DNA from: Mycolicibacterium holsaticum DSM 44478 = JCM 12374
GTDB lineage: Bacteria; Actinomycetota; Actinomycetes; Mycobacteriales; Mycobacteriaceae
Reading direction: 5' to 3'
Assembly (NCBI RefSeq): GCF_019645835.1
Contig: NZ_CP080998.1
Span: 1,488,001 to 1,552,000, forward strand
Length of the DNA: 64,000 nt
The translations under genes and the position numbers were made by a program. The notes under the pieces were generated by a model. The model searched no databases, had not been told where the DNA came from, and was given only the letters and a program-made list of their open reading frames with translations. Of the stretch, positions 17,031-24,232 are shown one piece after another (position 1 is the first letter of the stretch; each line of letters starts with the position of its first letter).

Positions 17031-17735
17031 CTAGCTCGCCTTCCGCTCGTTGTGTCGCGTCAAGATTCGCGCCACGGTGCCGTGCCGCCAGATACCGCCG
17101 CGTCGGGTCGGCACGCCGTCATCGTTGAGGCGGGCGGCAATGTCGGTCAGCGTCTCGCCCTGCGCGGCAAGCTGACGCATCAAGGCCAAGGCGCGCTGCT
17201 CGGCGGGCACCGGCACGAGCTTGCCCTTGGTACTGCGGTACCCGTACGGCACGGTGCCGTGTGCGTAGCCGCCCTTCGCAGCCTTGGCGCGTCGTGCTGC
17301 GGCCAACCGCTCTACCGTCATCTCGCGGTCGTACTCGCTGATCGCCCCGAGAATCGTGCGAATCATCTTGCGGCTCGGGTCGTTCGACGTACCGACGAGC
17401 ATGTCGTTTTCACCGTCGCGGGCGGACAGCACGACACCGCCGAACTCAGATAGCTTGCGCAACAACAGTTCTTGAATCATCACGTCACGCGCCAGCCGGT
17501 CGAGTCGTGCGACTACGACGCCCTCGGCCTTGCCCGTCTTCACAAGCTCGGCGGCTTCGCACCAACCGTCCCGGTCGGCAAGCTCGCTGGCACCGCTGAT
17601 CGCGTCTTCGCGCCATGCCGTGATCTTGTGACCGTGCCGCTTGGCCCACTCCCGTATCGCTACGCGCTGCACGTCAGGGCCGAACGCTTCTTGCTGCTTG
17701 GCCGACGACACACGCACATAGGCGACTACCTTCAT
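17031..17735 (-). CDS. small serine recombinase (resolvase/invertase-type with short Recombinase domain)
   Basis: A 234-aa serine recombinase. The catalytic domain begins VVAYVRVSSAKQQ with the nucleophilic serine at residue 10. It carries RLDRLARD and an E-helix region (IRTILGAISEYDREM). A short C-terminal Recombinase/HTH part follows (GYAHGTVPYGYRS, then DIAARLNDDGVPTRRGGIWRHGTVARIL). It lacks the 200-400-residue zinc-ribbon/coiled-coil C-terminus of large serine integrases, so it is unlikely to be the main integrase. It sits 3 bp from the tyrosine integrase in the same operon. Possible jobs are dimer resolution, inversion or an accessory excision role; none is proven. Confidence 0.9.
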   Translation of the reverse strand: MKVVAYVRVSSAKQQEAFGPDVQRVAIREWAKRHGHKITAWREDAISGASELADRDGWCEAAELVKTGKAEGVVVARLDRLARDVMIQELLLRKLSEFGGVVLSARDGENDMLVGTSNDPSRKMIRTILGAISEYDREMTVERLAAARRAKAAKGGYAHGTVPYGYRSTKGKLVPVPAEQRALALMRQLAAQGETLTDIAARLNDDGVPTRRGGIWRHGTVARILTRHNERKAS

Positions 17736-17805
17736 GCCCGCCCCTTTCTAAATCCGCAGGTCAGAGCGTTGCGCTCTTCATTCCTGTATGAGTAGCGCCT
17801 TCAGG

Positions 17806-17913
17806 CTACCGCGCCTGACCTGCATTGTCATGGTCGCTACTGTTGGCTTTCGTTGTGGGCCAACCCCTTCCGTCACGCAACGCCCATTCGTGCCATGGGT
17901 GTTCGGTAGCCAT
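17806..17913 (-). CDS. possible 35-aa peptide downstream of the KOW-like gene
   Basis: ATG at 17913 opens MATEHPWHEWALRDGRGWPT and 15 further residues, four bases after the stop of the gene at 17918. A GGGAG run directly precedes the ATG, but the spacing is too short for an ideal ribosome site; coupling is possible. No similarity recognised. Otherwise 17736-17917 holds no gene. Confidence 0.22.
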   Translation of the reverse strand: MATEHPWHEWALRDGRGWPTTKANSSDHDNAGQAR

Positions 17914-17917
17914 CTCC

Positions 17918-18202
17918 CTACTCACGTTGGTGCACAGCGTGTTTCGCTTCACCCTGCGGCCCTTTCGGGCGTAACAGTTCGTCCTCCCAATATTCGCCCG
18001 TGCTGCCGTCTTCGAATTCGACGGCAATGAGCAGTTCACCGGCAGTGAACGTCACCCGGCGCACCTTGCCGGTCTGGCCTGCGTACCGGTCCAGGCCGTT
18101 GAGCACCTTCACCCGGTCGCCGCGCCCGAGCAGCCCGCTCAGCGGGTCAGGCGGCTTGTGGTGTACGTAGGGTTCGGGCCAGGCGTTCGGTTCGCGGGTC
18201 AC
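17918..18202 (-). CDS. small KOW/SH3-like orphan protein
   Basis: A 94-aa protein whose middle (RGDRVKVLNGLDRYAGQTGK, then VRRVTFTAGELLIAVEFEDG) resembles a KOW/SH3-type small barrel, with a Gly turn between basic strands. The start overlaps the stop of the upstream zinc-finger gene by 4 bp, so they are co-translated. Such barrels often bind nucleic acid or proteins. The match is by pattern only and no specific family is claimed. Confidence 0.6.
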   Translation of the reverse strand: MTREPNAWPEPYVHHKPPDPLSGLLGRGDRVKVLNGLDRYAGQTGKVRRVTFTAGELLIAVEFEDGSTGEYWEDELLRPKGPQGEAKHAVHQRE

Positions 18203-18906
18203 CTGCGGCCCCGGCGGCGCTCGCGGGACAGGCTGGCGTTGGCCTCTTCAAGCGTCATCAATTGGTTGCCGGGTGGCCTCGGGGTGTAATTCGGTAATGG
18301 CTCTCCTTGCCACGGTGGCGGGCGGTTCGGCCCGTCACCCGCGCTACCGGGTGCCGTGGGCGTACGTGGGCGCTCAGCACCGCTTTCGGCGGGGTCTGGC
18401 ACTAGCTCAGCGTCCACGATTTCCGGCGCAGGCAGCGCCGGGGCTGGCGGTTGTGGCGCTCGGGTGCCATCGCGGCGGATGCTGCGGTCGATGCCCGTGA
18501 TCAACTGCTGAAAGGCTGGCGTCGGCCCAACGTCCACTTCGACGGCGGTCTTCGGGTTCAGGCCAGCGCGGTCAAGTGCATCTCTGACTGCGGCCAGGCG
18601 AACGGCCTCGCTTTCGGCGCTCGTGGCGATGCCCAATAGTTCGCGTGCCATCTGCTCGGCGGCACGTTCGATGCGCTCGCGGGCCTTGCGCTTAACGCTG
18701 ACCGTCGAGCCGCCATGCGTCGGACAGACCGTGCCGCCCTTGATCGCCCACCGTCTGCACCGCTTCCCGGTGCGGCTGCTCCTTGCCACACAACGCCGTA
18801 ACGGGTTGCCTCGGTTCCACTCATCGGCGAATGCGATGGGTTGATCGTTCGATTCATCGGCGAATGCGATGGGTTGATCGTTCGATGCCTCTACGCGTTC
18901 GGCCAT
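18199..18906 (-). CDS. zinc-finger protein resembling phage small terminase subunits
   Basis: A 235-aa protein. The N-terminus has two perfect copies of an 11-residue unit (SNDQPIAFADE), the result of a 33-bp tandem duplication. Next is a Cys/His cluster typical of actinophage terminase-small-type proteins: CVARSSRTGKRC, then GTVCPTHGGST with the HGG signature. A helical segment (VKRKARERIERAAEQMAREL, through VRLAAVRDALDRAGL) and a disordered Pro-rich tail follow. In known phage-inducible islands a small terminase redirects packaging to satellite DNA, which would suit this element. The terminase role is inference from the motif pattern. It overlaps the next gene by 4 bp. Confidence 0.6.
   Translation of the reverse strand: MAERVEASNDQPIAFADESNDQPIAFADEWNRGNPLRRCVARSSRTGKRCRRWAIKGGTVCPTHGGSTVSVKRKARERIERAAEQMARELLGIATSAESEAVRLAAVRDALDRAGLNPKTAVEVDVGPTPAFQQLITGIDRSIRRDGTRAPQPPAPALPAPEIVDAELVPDPAESGAERPRTPTAPGSAGDGPNRPPPWQGEPLPNYTPRPPGNQLMTLEEANASLSRERRRGRR
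18821..18886 (-). repeat. perfect 33-bp tandem duplication
   Basis: Two identical 33-bp units (18821-18853 and 18854-18886) lie in frame at the start of the zinc-finger protein gene. They add exactly 11 residues. Perfect identity indicates a recent duplication or a slippage-prone tract. Confidence 0.92.
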
Positions 18907-18980
18907 GTCGTCAATGTCCTTTCTCGGTTGCCTTGGCTTATTCGACCCGCACGGGGCGTGAGTCCTGCAAAATCAAGCGC

Positions 18981-19340
18981 ATGAGCGCAGACCAAGTTGA
19001 AGACATTTTCAGGAACTGGTTTATCGCCATCCTCTTGTGGTGGATATTTGTTGGTGGCGTCGCCGCCTTTGTCGCACCGAAGGATCGGCGAGTGACGTTT
19101 TTCTGGATCACGATTCTCTTCCTCGGCCCTCTAGGAATCGGCTTCGCGGCAGTGGCACAGAGTCGGCTAGTCGCACCGCTGACATACGTTGTCGACGCCG
19201 ACACAACCCCTCCACCCGACATCGCAACGAGCGCGGGAGAGTCACCTCCATCTATACCGCGACCGCCACGGCCAGCACAGCGAGAAGCCTTCACGCCTGG
19301 CCGCTGGGGGCTTGACTGGTCGAACCCGTTCAAGCAGTAA
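18981..19340 (+). CDS. small two-TM membrane protein with Pro-rich tail
   Basis: A 119-aa protein encoded opposite the main operon. The start gives MSADQVEDIFRNWFIAILLW. Membrane segments are about 14-32 (FIAILLWWIFVGGVAAFVA) and 41-62 (FFWITILFLGPLGIGFAAVA). A short basic turn lies between them and a Pro-rich tail ends REAFTPGRWGLDWSNPFKQ. Local base composition is A/T-rich at its 5' end. It is convergent with the 42-aa frame at 19348 and its start is 74 bp from that of the zinc-finger gene. A cargo or exclusion role is possible; no family recognised. A longer overlapping frame on the opposite strand looks like a shadow. Confidence 0.5.
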   Translation: MSADQVEDIFRNWFIAILLWWIFVGGVAAFVAPKDRRVTFFWITILFLGPLGIGFAAVAQSRLVAPLTYVVDADTTPPPDIATSAGESPPSIPRPPRPAQREAFTPGRWGLDWSNPFKQ

Positions 19341-19347
19341 TGCGCCG

Positions 19348-19476
19348 TCACGGTCGCCCCGCTCTCGGCCTCGGCTCGCTCCACGGGTTGCGCGGCGGGC
19401 GATTTGGCTTCCGGCGGTATTGGACCGGCTGAGATGCGTAGGGCACCTCGGGCGGTGTGTAGCAGTTCGTCGTCAT
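19348..19476 (-). CDS. 42-aa protein with consensus ribosome site
   Basis: ATG at 19476 is preceded by GGAGGA (19491-19486) at a 9-nt spacing. The protein starts MTTNCYTPPEVPYASQPVQY and continues RRKPNRPPRNPWSEPRPRAG, ending RP. It is Pro/Arg-rich and basic, with one Cys. It follows the helicase gene on the same strand after a 171-bp gap. The good ribosome site is the main argument that it is real; no homologue is recognised. Confidence 0.42.
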   Translation of the reverse strand: MTTNCYTPPEVPYASQPVQYRRKPNRPPRNPWSEPRPRAGRP

Positions 19477-19595
19477 CGGTAGTTTTCCTCCGGGGTCGGC
19501 GGAGCCGTGGCGTATACCCCCTCGGGTACCGGCAGCTACAGAACAAACAAATCTCAGGTAATTCTGAAAAGTGTTTTCTCATAGAGGATTTACTT

Positions 19596-19638
19596 GGCAA
19601 ATGTAGGTTGCGTAGTGTTTCTACATTTCTACGTTTGC
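19596..19638. promoter_or_regulatory. A/T-rich structured region beside the helicase gene
   Basis: Within a conspicuously A/T-rich stretch there is a perfect 8-bp inverted repeat, AAATGTAG (19599-19606) and CTACATTT (19621-19628). An overlapping 8-bp tandem repeat reads TTTCTACA-TTTCTACG (19618-19633). CGTAG/CTACG (19611-19615 and 19629-19633) can also pair. It might be an operator, an RNA hairpin, or part of a replication origin for the element. The helicase stop lies just beyond it at 19648. Confidence 0.35.
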
Positions 19639-19647
19639 TGCGAAACA

Positions 19648-21075
19648 TCATTCGCGTCCGCCGCTCTCTGGCTTCAACGCAATTCCGTTGCGCGGCCTAC
19701 GCCCTTTGATCGGCGGCATCGTCGTGTGGCCGCGCTGATCCAGCATCCTTCCGAATTCGCGCTCCCCGACATGCATGCTCACACCGCCGCTTTGCCTGGC
19801 CCGCCAGGAGCCAAACCGGGCATGCAACTCTCTAGTCGTCGCCTCGGTTCCGTTCGCGTCGGGTCCGGTCGTGCAGCACTCACCGATGAACCGGCCTAGC
19901 TCGTCGTTGTCCAGCCGGTACTTATTTGTCCGCACCAACACCCCTTCGGGCGTCCGCAAACCGCCATCGAGGTAGTCCCTCACCCCCGCCACGGCCCACG
20001 TCAAAATGCCGTCCGCTTCAAGTTGTAGCTTCGCCCCGAGCTCCACATCACGTTCCGCTTCAGGTATGTACACATCGAACGGAATCACCCGAACCCGCTC
20101 CCACGCCGCCAGGTCATCGCCGCTCATCTTCGGCAGATCATTCGTCACCATCACCGCTGTGTGCGACGCGTTAAATTCGACCAAGTCCTTGTGCATGTAC
20201 CGCGCCTTGAGCACCCGGTCGGCTGTGAGCCGCTTCATCAAGACCTCGTTCATGCGGCTGCCTTTTGGGATCTCGGACATGGCGACGAAGCGCCGCCCGA
20301 TGAGGTCCATCTGTCCGGTCGGGTGTGCGCCGTCGCGGTGTAGCAGCAGTTCAGGTTCAGCTAGGCTCGCGTAGTCACCGAGCGCATACAGGATGGCCTC
20401 CACAACGGTCGTCTTACCGTTGCGACCGTCGCCGTTGAGTATCGGCAGGATGTGGTCCCGCGGCTCCCCAATCAACGACATTCCGACGACTCGCCGAAAG
20501 TAGTCGCGGACGGCTTCGTCGGGTAGGACACGTTTCAGCACCGCCTCCCACAGTTGGCCGTCCCTCGGATCGTCAGGCCGGTAGCCCGCACGGCACACTT
20601 TCGTGATCCGGTCGGCGGGATCGAACGGCTTGACCTTGCCGCTGTGGAGGTCCAGCGTCCCGTTCGCGACGTTCAGCAGGTAGGGATCGGCGTCGAGTGC
20701 GTCGGCGGTAACGGCGAACCGCCGTTCTGCCTCGGCCTGTTTCAGCATTCCCGTGATCCCGCTGGCGGTGCCGTGGCACTTGTTGACATCTGCGAGTAGT
20801 CGCTTCGTGTCGGCGGGGTCGGGGAAGTCGAACGCCTCGCTGGCTGCCCGTTTCAGGGTGGCTTGGGCGATCCGGTTGGCGTTCCCCGTCACGTCCTTGT
20901 CCCAACGCCTCCCGTCCCAGAAGTGCCAGCCGATGCCGTTGACGTGAATCAGCCTGTCGCCATAGTAATCCGCCATGCAGTGCGCCATCCGAAGCTGGCC
21001 CGCGTGATCGCCGGGGTTGAACCTCTCATACCGGCCATCATCGCTACCCAAACTTGCTGTTGCGGCGTCGGTCAT
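19648..21075 (-). CDS. SF3 helicase of the phage/plasmid primase (P4/D5) family
   Basis: A 475-aa replication helicase. The D5_N-type region (LWEAVLKRVLPDEAVRDYFR) precedes an SF3 ATPase with Walker A GDGRNGKTT (215-223), Walker B-type MSEIPKGSRM and sensor segment AVMVTNDLPKMSGDDLAAWE. The winged-helix C-terminus contains YRLDNDELGRFIGECC. It lacks its own primase domain; that is supplied by the separate upstream gene, whose stop overlaps this start by 4 bp. Together they should let the element replicate without a host DnaB loader. Confidence 0.9.
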   Translation of the reverse strand: MTDAATASLGSDDGRYERFNPGDHAGQLRMAHCMADYYGDRLIHVNGIGWHFWDGRRWDKDVTGNANRIAQATLKRAASEAFDFPDPADTKRLLADVNKCHGTASGITGMLKQAEAERRFAVTADALDADPYLLNVANGTLDLHSGKVKPFDPADRITKVCRAGYRPDDPRDGQLWEAVLKRVLPDEAVRDYFRRVVGMSLIGEPRDHILPILNGDGRNGKTTVVEAILYALGDYASLAEPELLLHRDGAHPTGQMDLIGRRFVAMSEIPKGSRMNEVLMKRLTADRVLKARYMHKDLVEFNASHTAVMVTNDLPKMSGDDLAAWERVRVIPFDVYIPEAERDVELGAKLQLEADGILTWAVAGVRDYLDGGLRTPEGVLVRTNKYRLDNDELGRFIGECCTTGPDANGTEATTRELHARFGSWRARQSGGVSMHVGEREFGRMLDQRGHTTMPPIKGRRPRNGIALKPESGGRE

Positions 21076-22181
21076 CGGGCTGCATTCCTTCGTGCGATCC
21101 TGTCGGCCACATCAATCTGGTTGGCCGACGCCGCAGCCCACTTCGCCGCGTTCAGTACTTCATCGCTGTCCGGCGTAATCCTCTTGCCCTGCTCGCCTTT
21201 TCCAAAACGCCCAACAAACGCCTCGGCCAGTTCACGCAACGCCATGCTTGCCGGGTAGTAGCCGCAGCGTGCTTCTTCGAACGCCCAACTCAGACAACCG
21301 GTCAGGACTCGGTGGCGGCTCTCGCCGTCCTCCACGCGGCGGTGGAATCTCCCGACGACCCACCGTAATTTCATCGTGTTGCCGTAGCGGCTATTAGTTT
21401 TGAGGAACTCGTCTAGCTCGGCATCGCTCATCGGCGCGGTCGGCATGATGCCACTGTCCAGCAGCAACAGGTTCGGCCCCAGGCATGCCCTCAATACGTC
21501 GGGCAGCGGGGCCAGGTGGCCGGGGATGGCGCTGTAGTGCCCGCCGCTGTCGGGGTCAGGGTGCGGTGTCGGGGCGGCGATGACGACGGCGTGATGGCAG
21601 CGGACTTCGCCGTACCGCCCAAACGCACCAGCGGTATCACCGTACAACTCGGCCAGGGTGCCGTCTGCGTTGCGCCGCAACGCGAACGGGTAGTGGCCGC
21701 GCTGACCTGCCCGCCGGGTCCGCATTCGTCCCTCAGCACCGCGCAGAGCGTCCGCAAGGTCGGTCCTGCCGTCGAGGTCGAGCACTGCCAGATCGGGCAC
21801 GTCGAGGTCGAATACGACGGCACCGCTGGCGCCGCAATCCAGTGCGATCCCCGCCCACGGCCACCACCATCCCCACCACTCAAGGATGTCTTCGGGGTCA
21901 CGGGTGCTGAATTTGTACCACTGCCGCCCGACGAGGCTGCCGGGGCGCTTGATCGTCTGGACGTACTCGCCGCTGCGGTTGGTGAAACCGTAGGGGTCCG
22001 TGGGTAGTTCGTACCACCCCGCCTCGGCCCACGCGAGTGCGCCGCGATACTGCGAACCGGCATAACCCGGCCTGATCCGAATACCGGAAAGGTCTGGGAT
22101 TGAAGGTGGTTCGGCAACCGGGCACCCAGTTGCGCTGACGCAGTGGCCCTGTGCGGGCTTGTCGGGTAAAGTCTGTGTCAT
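21072..22181 (-). CDS. bifunctional DNA primase-polymerase (prim-pol)
   Basis: A 369-aa protein with an N-terminal archaeo-eukaryotic-type prim-pol domain (about 45-270). ALAWAEAGWYELPTD matches the family entry helix. The aspartate motif is VVFDLDVPD (Asp125, Asp127), preceded by a Trp-rich loop (EWWGWWWPWAGIALD). A conserved His-containing strand (RCHHAVVIAAPTPHP) completes the active site. The C-terminal part is helical (LRELAEAFVGRFGKGEQG) and may contact the helicase encoded by the overlapping next gene. It should prime and start element replication. Confidence 0.88.
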   Translation of the reverse strand: MTQTLPDKPAQGHCVSATGCPVAEPPSIPDLSGIRIRPGYAGSQYRGALAWAEAGWYELPTDPYGFTNRSGEYVQTIKRPGSLVGRQWYKFSTRDPEDILEWWGWWWPWAGIALDCGASGAVVFDLDVPDLAVLDLDGRTDLADALRGAEGRMRTRRAGQRGHYPFALRRNADGTLAELYGDTAGAFGRYGEVRCHHAVVIAAPTPHPDPDSGGHYSAIPGHLAPLPDVLRACLGPNLLLLDSGIMPTAPMSDAELDEFLKTNSRYGNTMKLRWVVGRFHRRVEDGESRHRVLTGCLSWAFEEARCGYYPASMALRELAEAFVGRFGKGEQGKRITPDSDEVLNAAKWAAASANQIDVADRIARRNAAR

Positions 22182-22250
22182 CGGTTCATCTCCGGTACCG
22201 CCCGCTCGTCTTCGGCCTCTTCTTCCGCGAGACGGCGGGCGGTCGCTTGT

Positions 22251-22541
22251 CTAGGTCGTGGTGACGACTTCTCGGTTCGCGGCCTCAGCCAGTGCTGCCG
22301 CGTTCAGCGACTCCAACCACGCGTCGATTCCCTCTGGCGTGTAGTAGCGGACCCGGCCAAGCTGGATATGCGGAATCTCACCGCGCCGATCGGCCAGGAT
22401 CACCTGCCGTTCGGATACTGCCCGCATGCTGCGGTGCTGACTGGCCAGATATGGCCTGATCTGTGACCTGAGCATGTACTCGGCCGGTTCCTGATGTGTG
22501 GTCTGCACTTGTCGTCCTCTCACTGTGCGGAGGTTTGCCAT
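22251..22541 (-). CDS. excisionase/MerR-like helix-turn-helix protein
   Basis: A 96-aa protein with a winged HTH of the excisionase type: VSERQVILADRRGEIPHIQL, then GRVRYYTPEGIDAWLESL (about 42-80). This arrangement is characteristic of phage Xis/directionality factors and small DNA-binding proteins of integrative elements. It lies directly upstream of the prim-pol gene. It could be the excisionase for the tyrosine integrase, or an operon regulator; a second candidate is encoded at 23729. Confidence 0.75.
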   Translation of the reverse strand: MANLRTVRGRQVQTTHQEPAEYMLRSQIRPYLASQHRSMRAVSERQVILADRRGEIPHIQLGRVRYYTPEGIDAWLESLNAAALAEAANREVVTTT

Positions 22542-22639
22542 CCCGACAGTTTACCGCGACTGAGCCACGAATTGCGTTGTGCACCAATCTACCCCTGATA
22601 AGGTTGAAGTTCGGGCAACCAAGCTTTCGTTAGCTGTGG

Positions 22640-22957
22640 TTAACTCCGCCGCTGCGGCTTCTCCTTGGGCGCCGGCTGGGGCGTCGCTGGTGTGGCTGGG
22701 CGTTCGGTGCTTAAGCGCCGGTCAATCTCGTCTAGCAGTGCCCGGTGCTGTGCTAGCAGTTCATCGGTCGTCGGCTCGGGCCGGTTCTCGTTCGCCTGCG
22801 CCAGCCTGGCCGCTCGGACGGCACGTTGATTCGCCAACTGCACGGCGGTGTATGCGGCGATGGCCTGTCGCCGTTGTTTGATTTCTGCCCGCAGAGTCTT
22901 GGTGTTCGGGTTCGGCGCTGGCCTGTAGCCACGCGACCGCCTAGGCACCGCGCACAC
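22640..22957 (-). CDS. small basic coiled-coil orphan protein
   Basis: A 105-aa protein from GTG 22957 (GTG 22948 is an alternative), overlapping the previous stop by 17 bp. The central part (KTLRAEIKQRRQAIAAYTAV and TDELLAQHRALLDEIDRRL) predicts two helices with heptad-like spacing. The ends are basic and Pro-rich (PQPAPKEKPQRRS). No domain recognised. Its place in the replication operon suggests a helper role such as DNA or protein binding, but this is a guess. Confidence 0.5.
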   Translation of the reverse strand: MCAVPRRSRGYRPAPNPNTKTLRAEIKQRRQAIAAYTAVQLANQRAVRAARLAQANENRPEPTTDELLAQHRALLDEIDRRLSTERPATPATPQPAPKEKPQRRS

Positions 22958-23732
22958 CCCACTTCGGAATCGGCGGGTTACGCCACGCGTCGGCCACCTG
23001 TTCTTGGTAGTTGGCCTTGGCGGTGTCGATGGCCGCGTCGTAACAGTGCTCGCAGAATTCCCAGCACAGATTGGTCATTCCACAGTTCTGCACGAGCATC
23101 AGGGTCCGCCCGCCGCACCTGGCGCTCACGCGAGCATCGCAGGCGTCCCCGGTCAGGGTGCCGAAGCGCAGTCGATGGATGAACTGCTGTGCCGGGGACA
23201 TGAAGGGGTCGAGTTCGTTGGCTGACGTGACGTAGGTCGATCGACCGCCCTCACCCCACACGAAGCTGTGCGCGAAGTGATCGGTCAGCCGGATCACCGG
23301 CCTGCCGTCGCCGTTCAGCCATACGTCACGCGGCCAGTCGGTCTGCACGGTGCACTCAGTGTGCTCGCGGGGCCGGTCGGTCAGCACGTACGCCTGTGCC
23401 TCGTTGTCGCGCACGTCGTGGACGAACACGGCCAGGGCGTCGCCGTCTGCTGTGCTGGTAGTCAGTTCGTCTGGCTTTGACCCTGCTTCGCGCAGAAACG
23501 GGTAGTGCAGCAACAAGCGGGCTTGTCGCCCCAACATCTTGAGGGTGTGCAATGTCCGCTTCGCCTTGGCGTGCAGCGTCGGCGAAAGCTGAGGGTCGAA
23601 GAGAATGGACACGTTGCAGGGCGGCTTCGTCTGTGCCCATGCCGGGGCGAACACCGGTCCGGGCTGCTGCGCCACGGCGCGTTCGAAATCGCGCATGGCG
23701 GTCACGATCTCTTTGGCTGCCGGGTTGGTCAT
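22941..23732 (-). CDS. orphan protein with Cys-rich C-terminus
   Basis: A 263-aa protein that I cannot assign. The N-terminal two thirds look like a mixed alpha/beta domain (PCNVSILFDPQLSPTLHAKA, then DGDALAVFVHDVRDNEAQAY). The C-terminal 75 residues hold seven cysteines (GDACDARVSARCGG, QNCGMTNLCWEFCEHCYDAA), suggesting a metal-binding or disulfide-rich module. It overlaps the neighbouring genes at both ends (4 bp with 23729, 17 bp with 22640) and is thus an integral part of the leftward operon. Confidence 0.6.
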   Translation of the reverse strand: MTNPAAKEIVTAMRDFERAVAQQPGPVFAPAWAQTKPPCNVSILFDPQLSPTLHAKAKRTLHTLKMLGRQARLLLHYPFLREAGSKPDELTTSTADGDALAVFVHDVRDNEAQAYVLTDRPREHTECTVQTDWPRDVWLNGDGRPVIRLTDHFAHSFVWGEGGRSTYVTSANELDPFMSPAQQFIHRLRFGTLTGDACDARVSARCGGRTLMLVQNCGMTNLCWEFCEHCYDAAIDTAKANYQEQVADAWRNPPIPKWGVRGA

Positions 23733-24001
23733 GCGGTGTGCCTTTCGTTTGCGGGTCGGGTCTTGCTCATAATCCAGCGGTACAACCCGCTTTCGCTGTA
23801 GTGGATTTCGCGCATGATCCTCGCGTGCTCTACCTCGCGGCGGGTCGTGGCGTCGAGTAGGTAACGCTCGCTGACCTCAATACCGAGCTTCTCACGTATC
23901 CACGCAACAGCAGCGGCACGACCGCGAAGATTCGCCACCGGGTTGAGCACTAGCCCTGGCGGTGGGGGCGGAATGGTGTACTCCGTTGGTGTACGGGACA
24001 T
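23729..24001 (-). CDS. small putative DNA-binding protein, first gene of the leftward operon
   Basis: A 90-aa protein starting at ATG 24001 with an AAGGAC ribosome site about 11 nt upstream. Upstream in-frame codons to 24037 have no such site. The fold-relevant segment, AVAWIREKLGIEVSERYLLD through EIHYSESGLYRWIMSKTRP, resembles excisionase-type winged helices. As first gene beside the divergent control region it may be the element's regulator. Confidence 0.55.
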   Translation of the reverse strand: MSRTPTEYTIPPPPPGLVLNPVANLRGRAAAVAWIREKLGIEVSERYLLDATTRREVEHARIMREIHYSESGLYRWIMSKTRPANERHTA

Positions 24002-24083
24002 GTCGCAGGCGTCCTTCTGTCGAGCGTTGTGCAGCACCGAGACTCACTAAGGCGCTGCCGCGTGATGCTGACATTACGCCGAT

Positions 24084-24153
24084 TTCGCGTTAGTTGCCGT
24101 GTTGTACGGCTGAAGTCACGTAAGCACCGCGCAGCTTCGCGTAGGTTGCCGCG
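24084..24153. promoter_or_regulatory. divergent control region with 18-bp direct repeats
   Basis: The 231-bp gap between the leftward replication operon and the rightward capsid gene carries two direct copies (15/18 identical) of TTCGCGTTAGTTGCCGTG (24084-24101) and TTCGCGTAGGTTGCCGCG (24136-24153). Their starts are 52 bp apart, close to five helical turns. It is a likely operator region for a switch between the two transcription units. No -10/-35 pair stands out. Confidence 0.42.
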
Positions 24154-24232
24154 AGTCGTTGGTAAGTGATCTGCGGCGCAGCATGTTTCGGGCGTAGCGT
24201 GGCCGTCAAGCACGACGAAAGGTAGGTGCGCG

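Noticed and set aside
17031..17735. Serine recombinase as the main integrase of the element
   Set aside because: It lacks the long C-terminal DNA-binding region of large serine integrases. The 31-bp core, arm repeats and excisionase-like protein fit the tyrosine integrase.
18938..19651. 237-aa leftward frame starting on the helicase stop (TGATG)
   Set aside because: Most of it is the complement of the 18981 membrane protein gene and its composition looks like antisense. The 42-aa frame inside the same stretch has a far better ribosome site.
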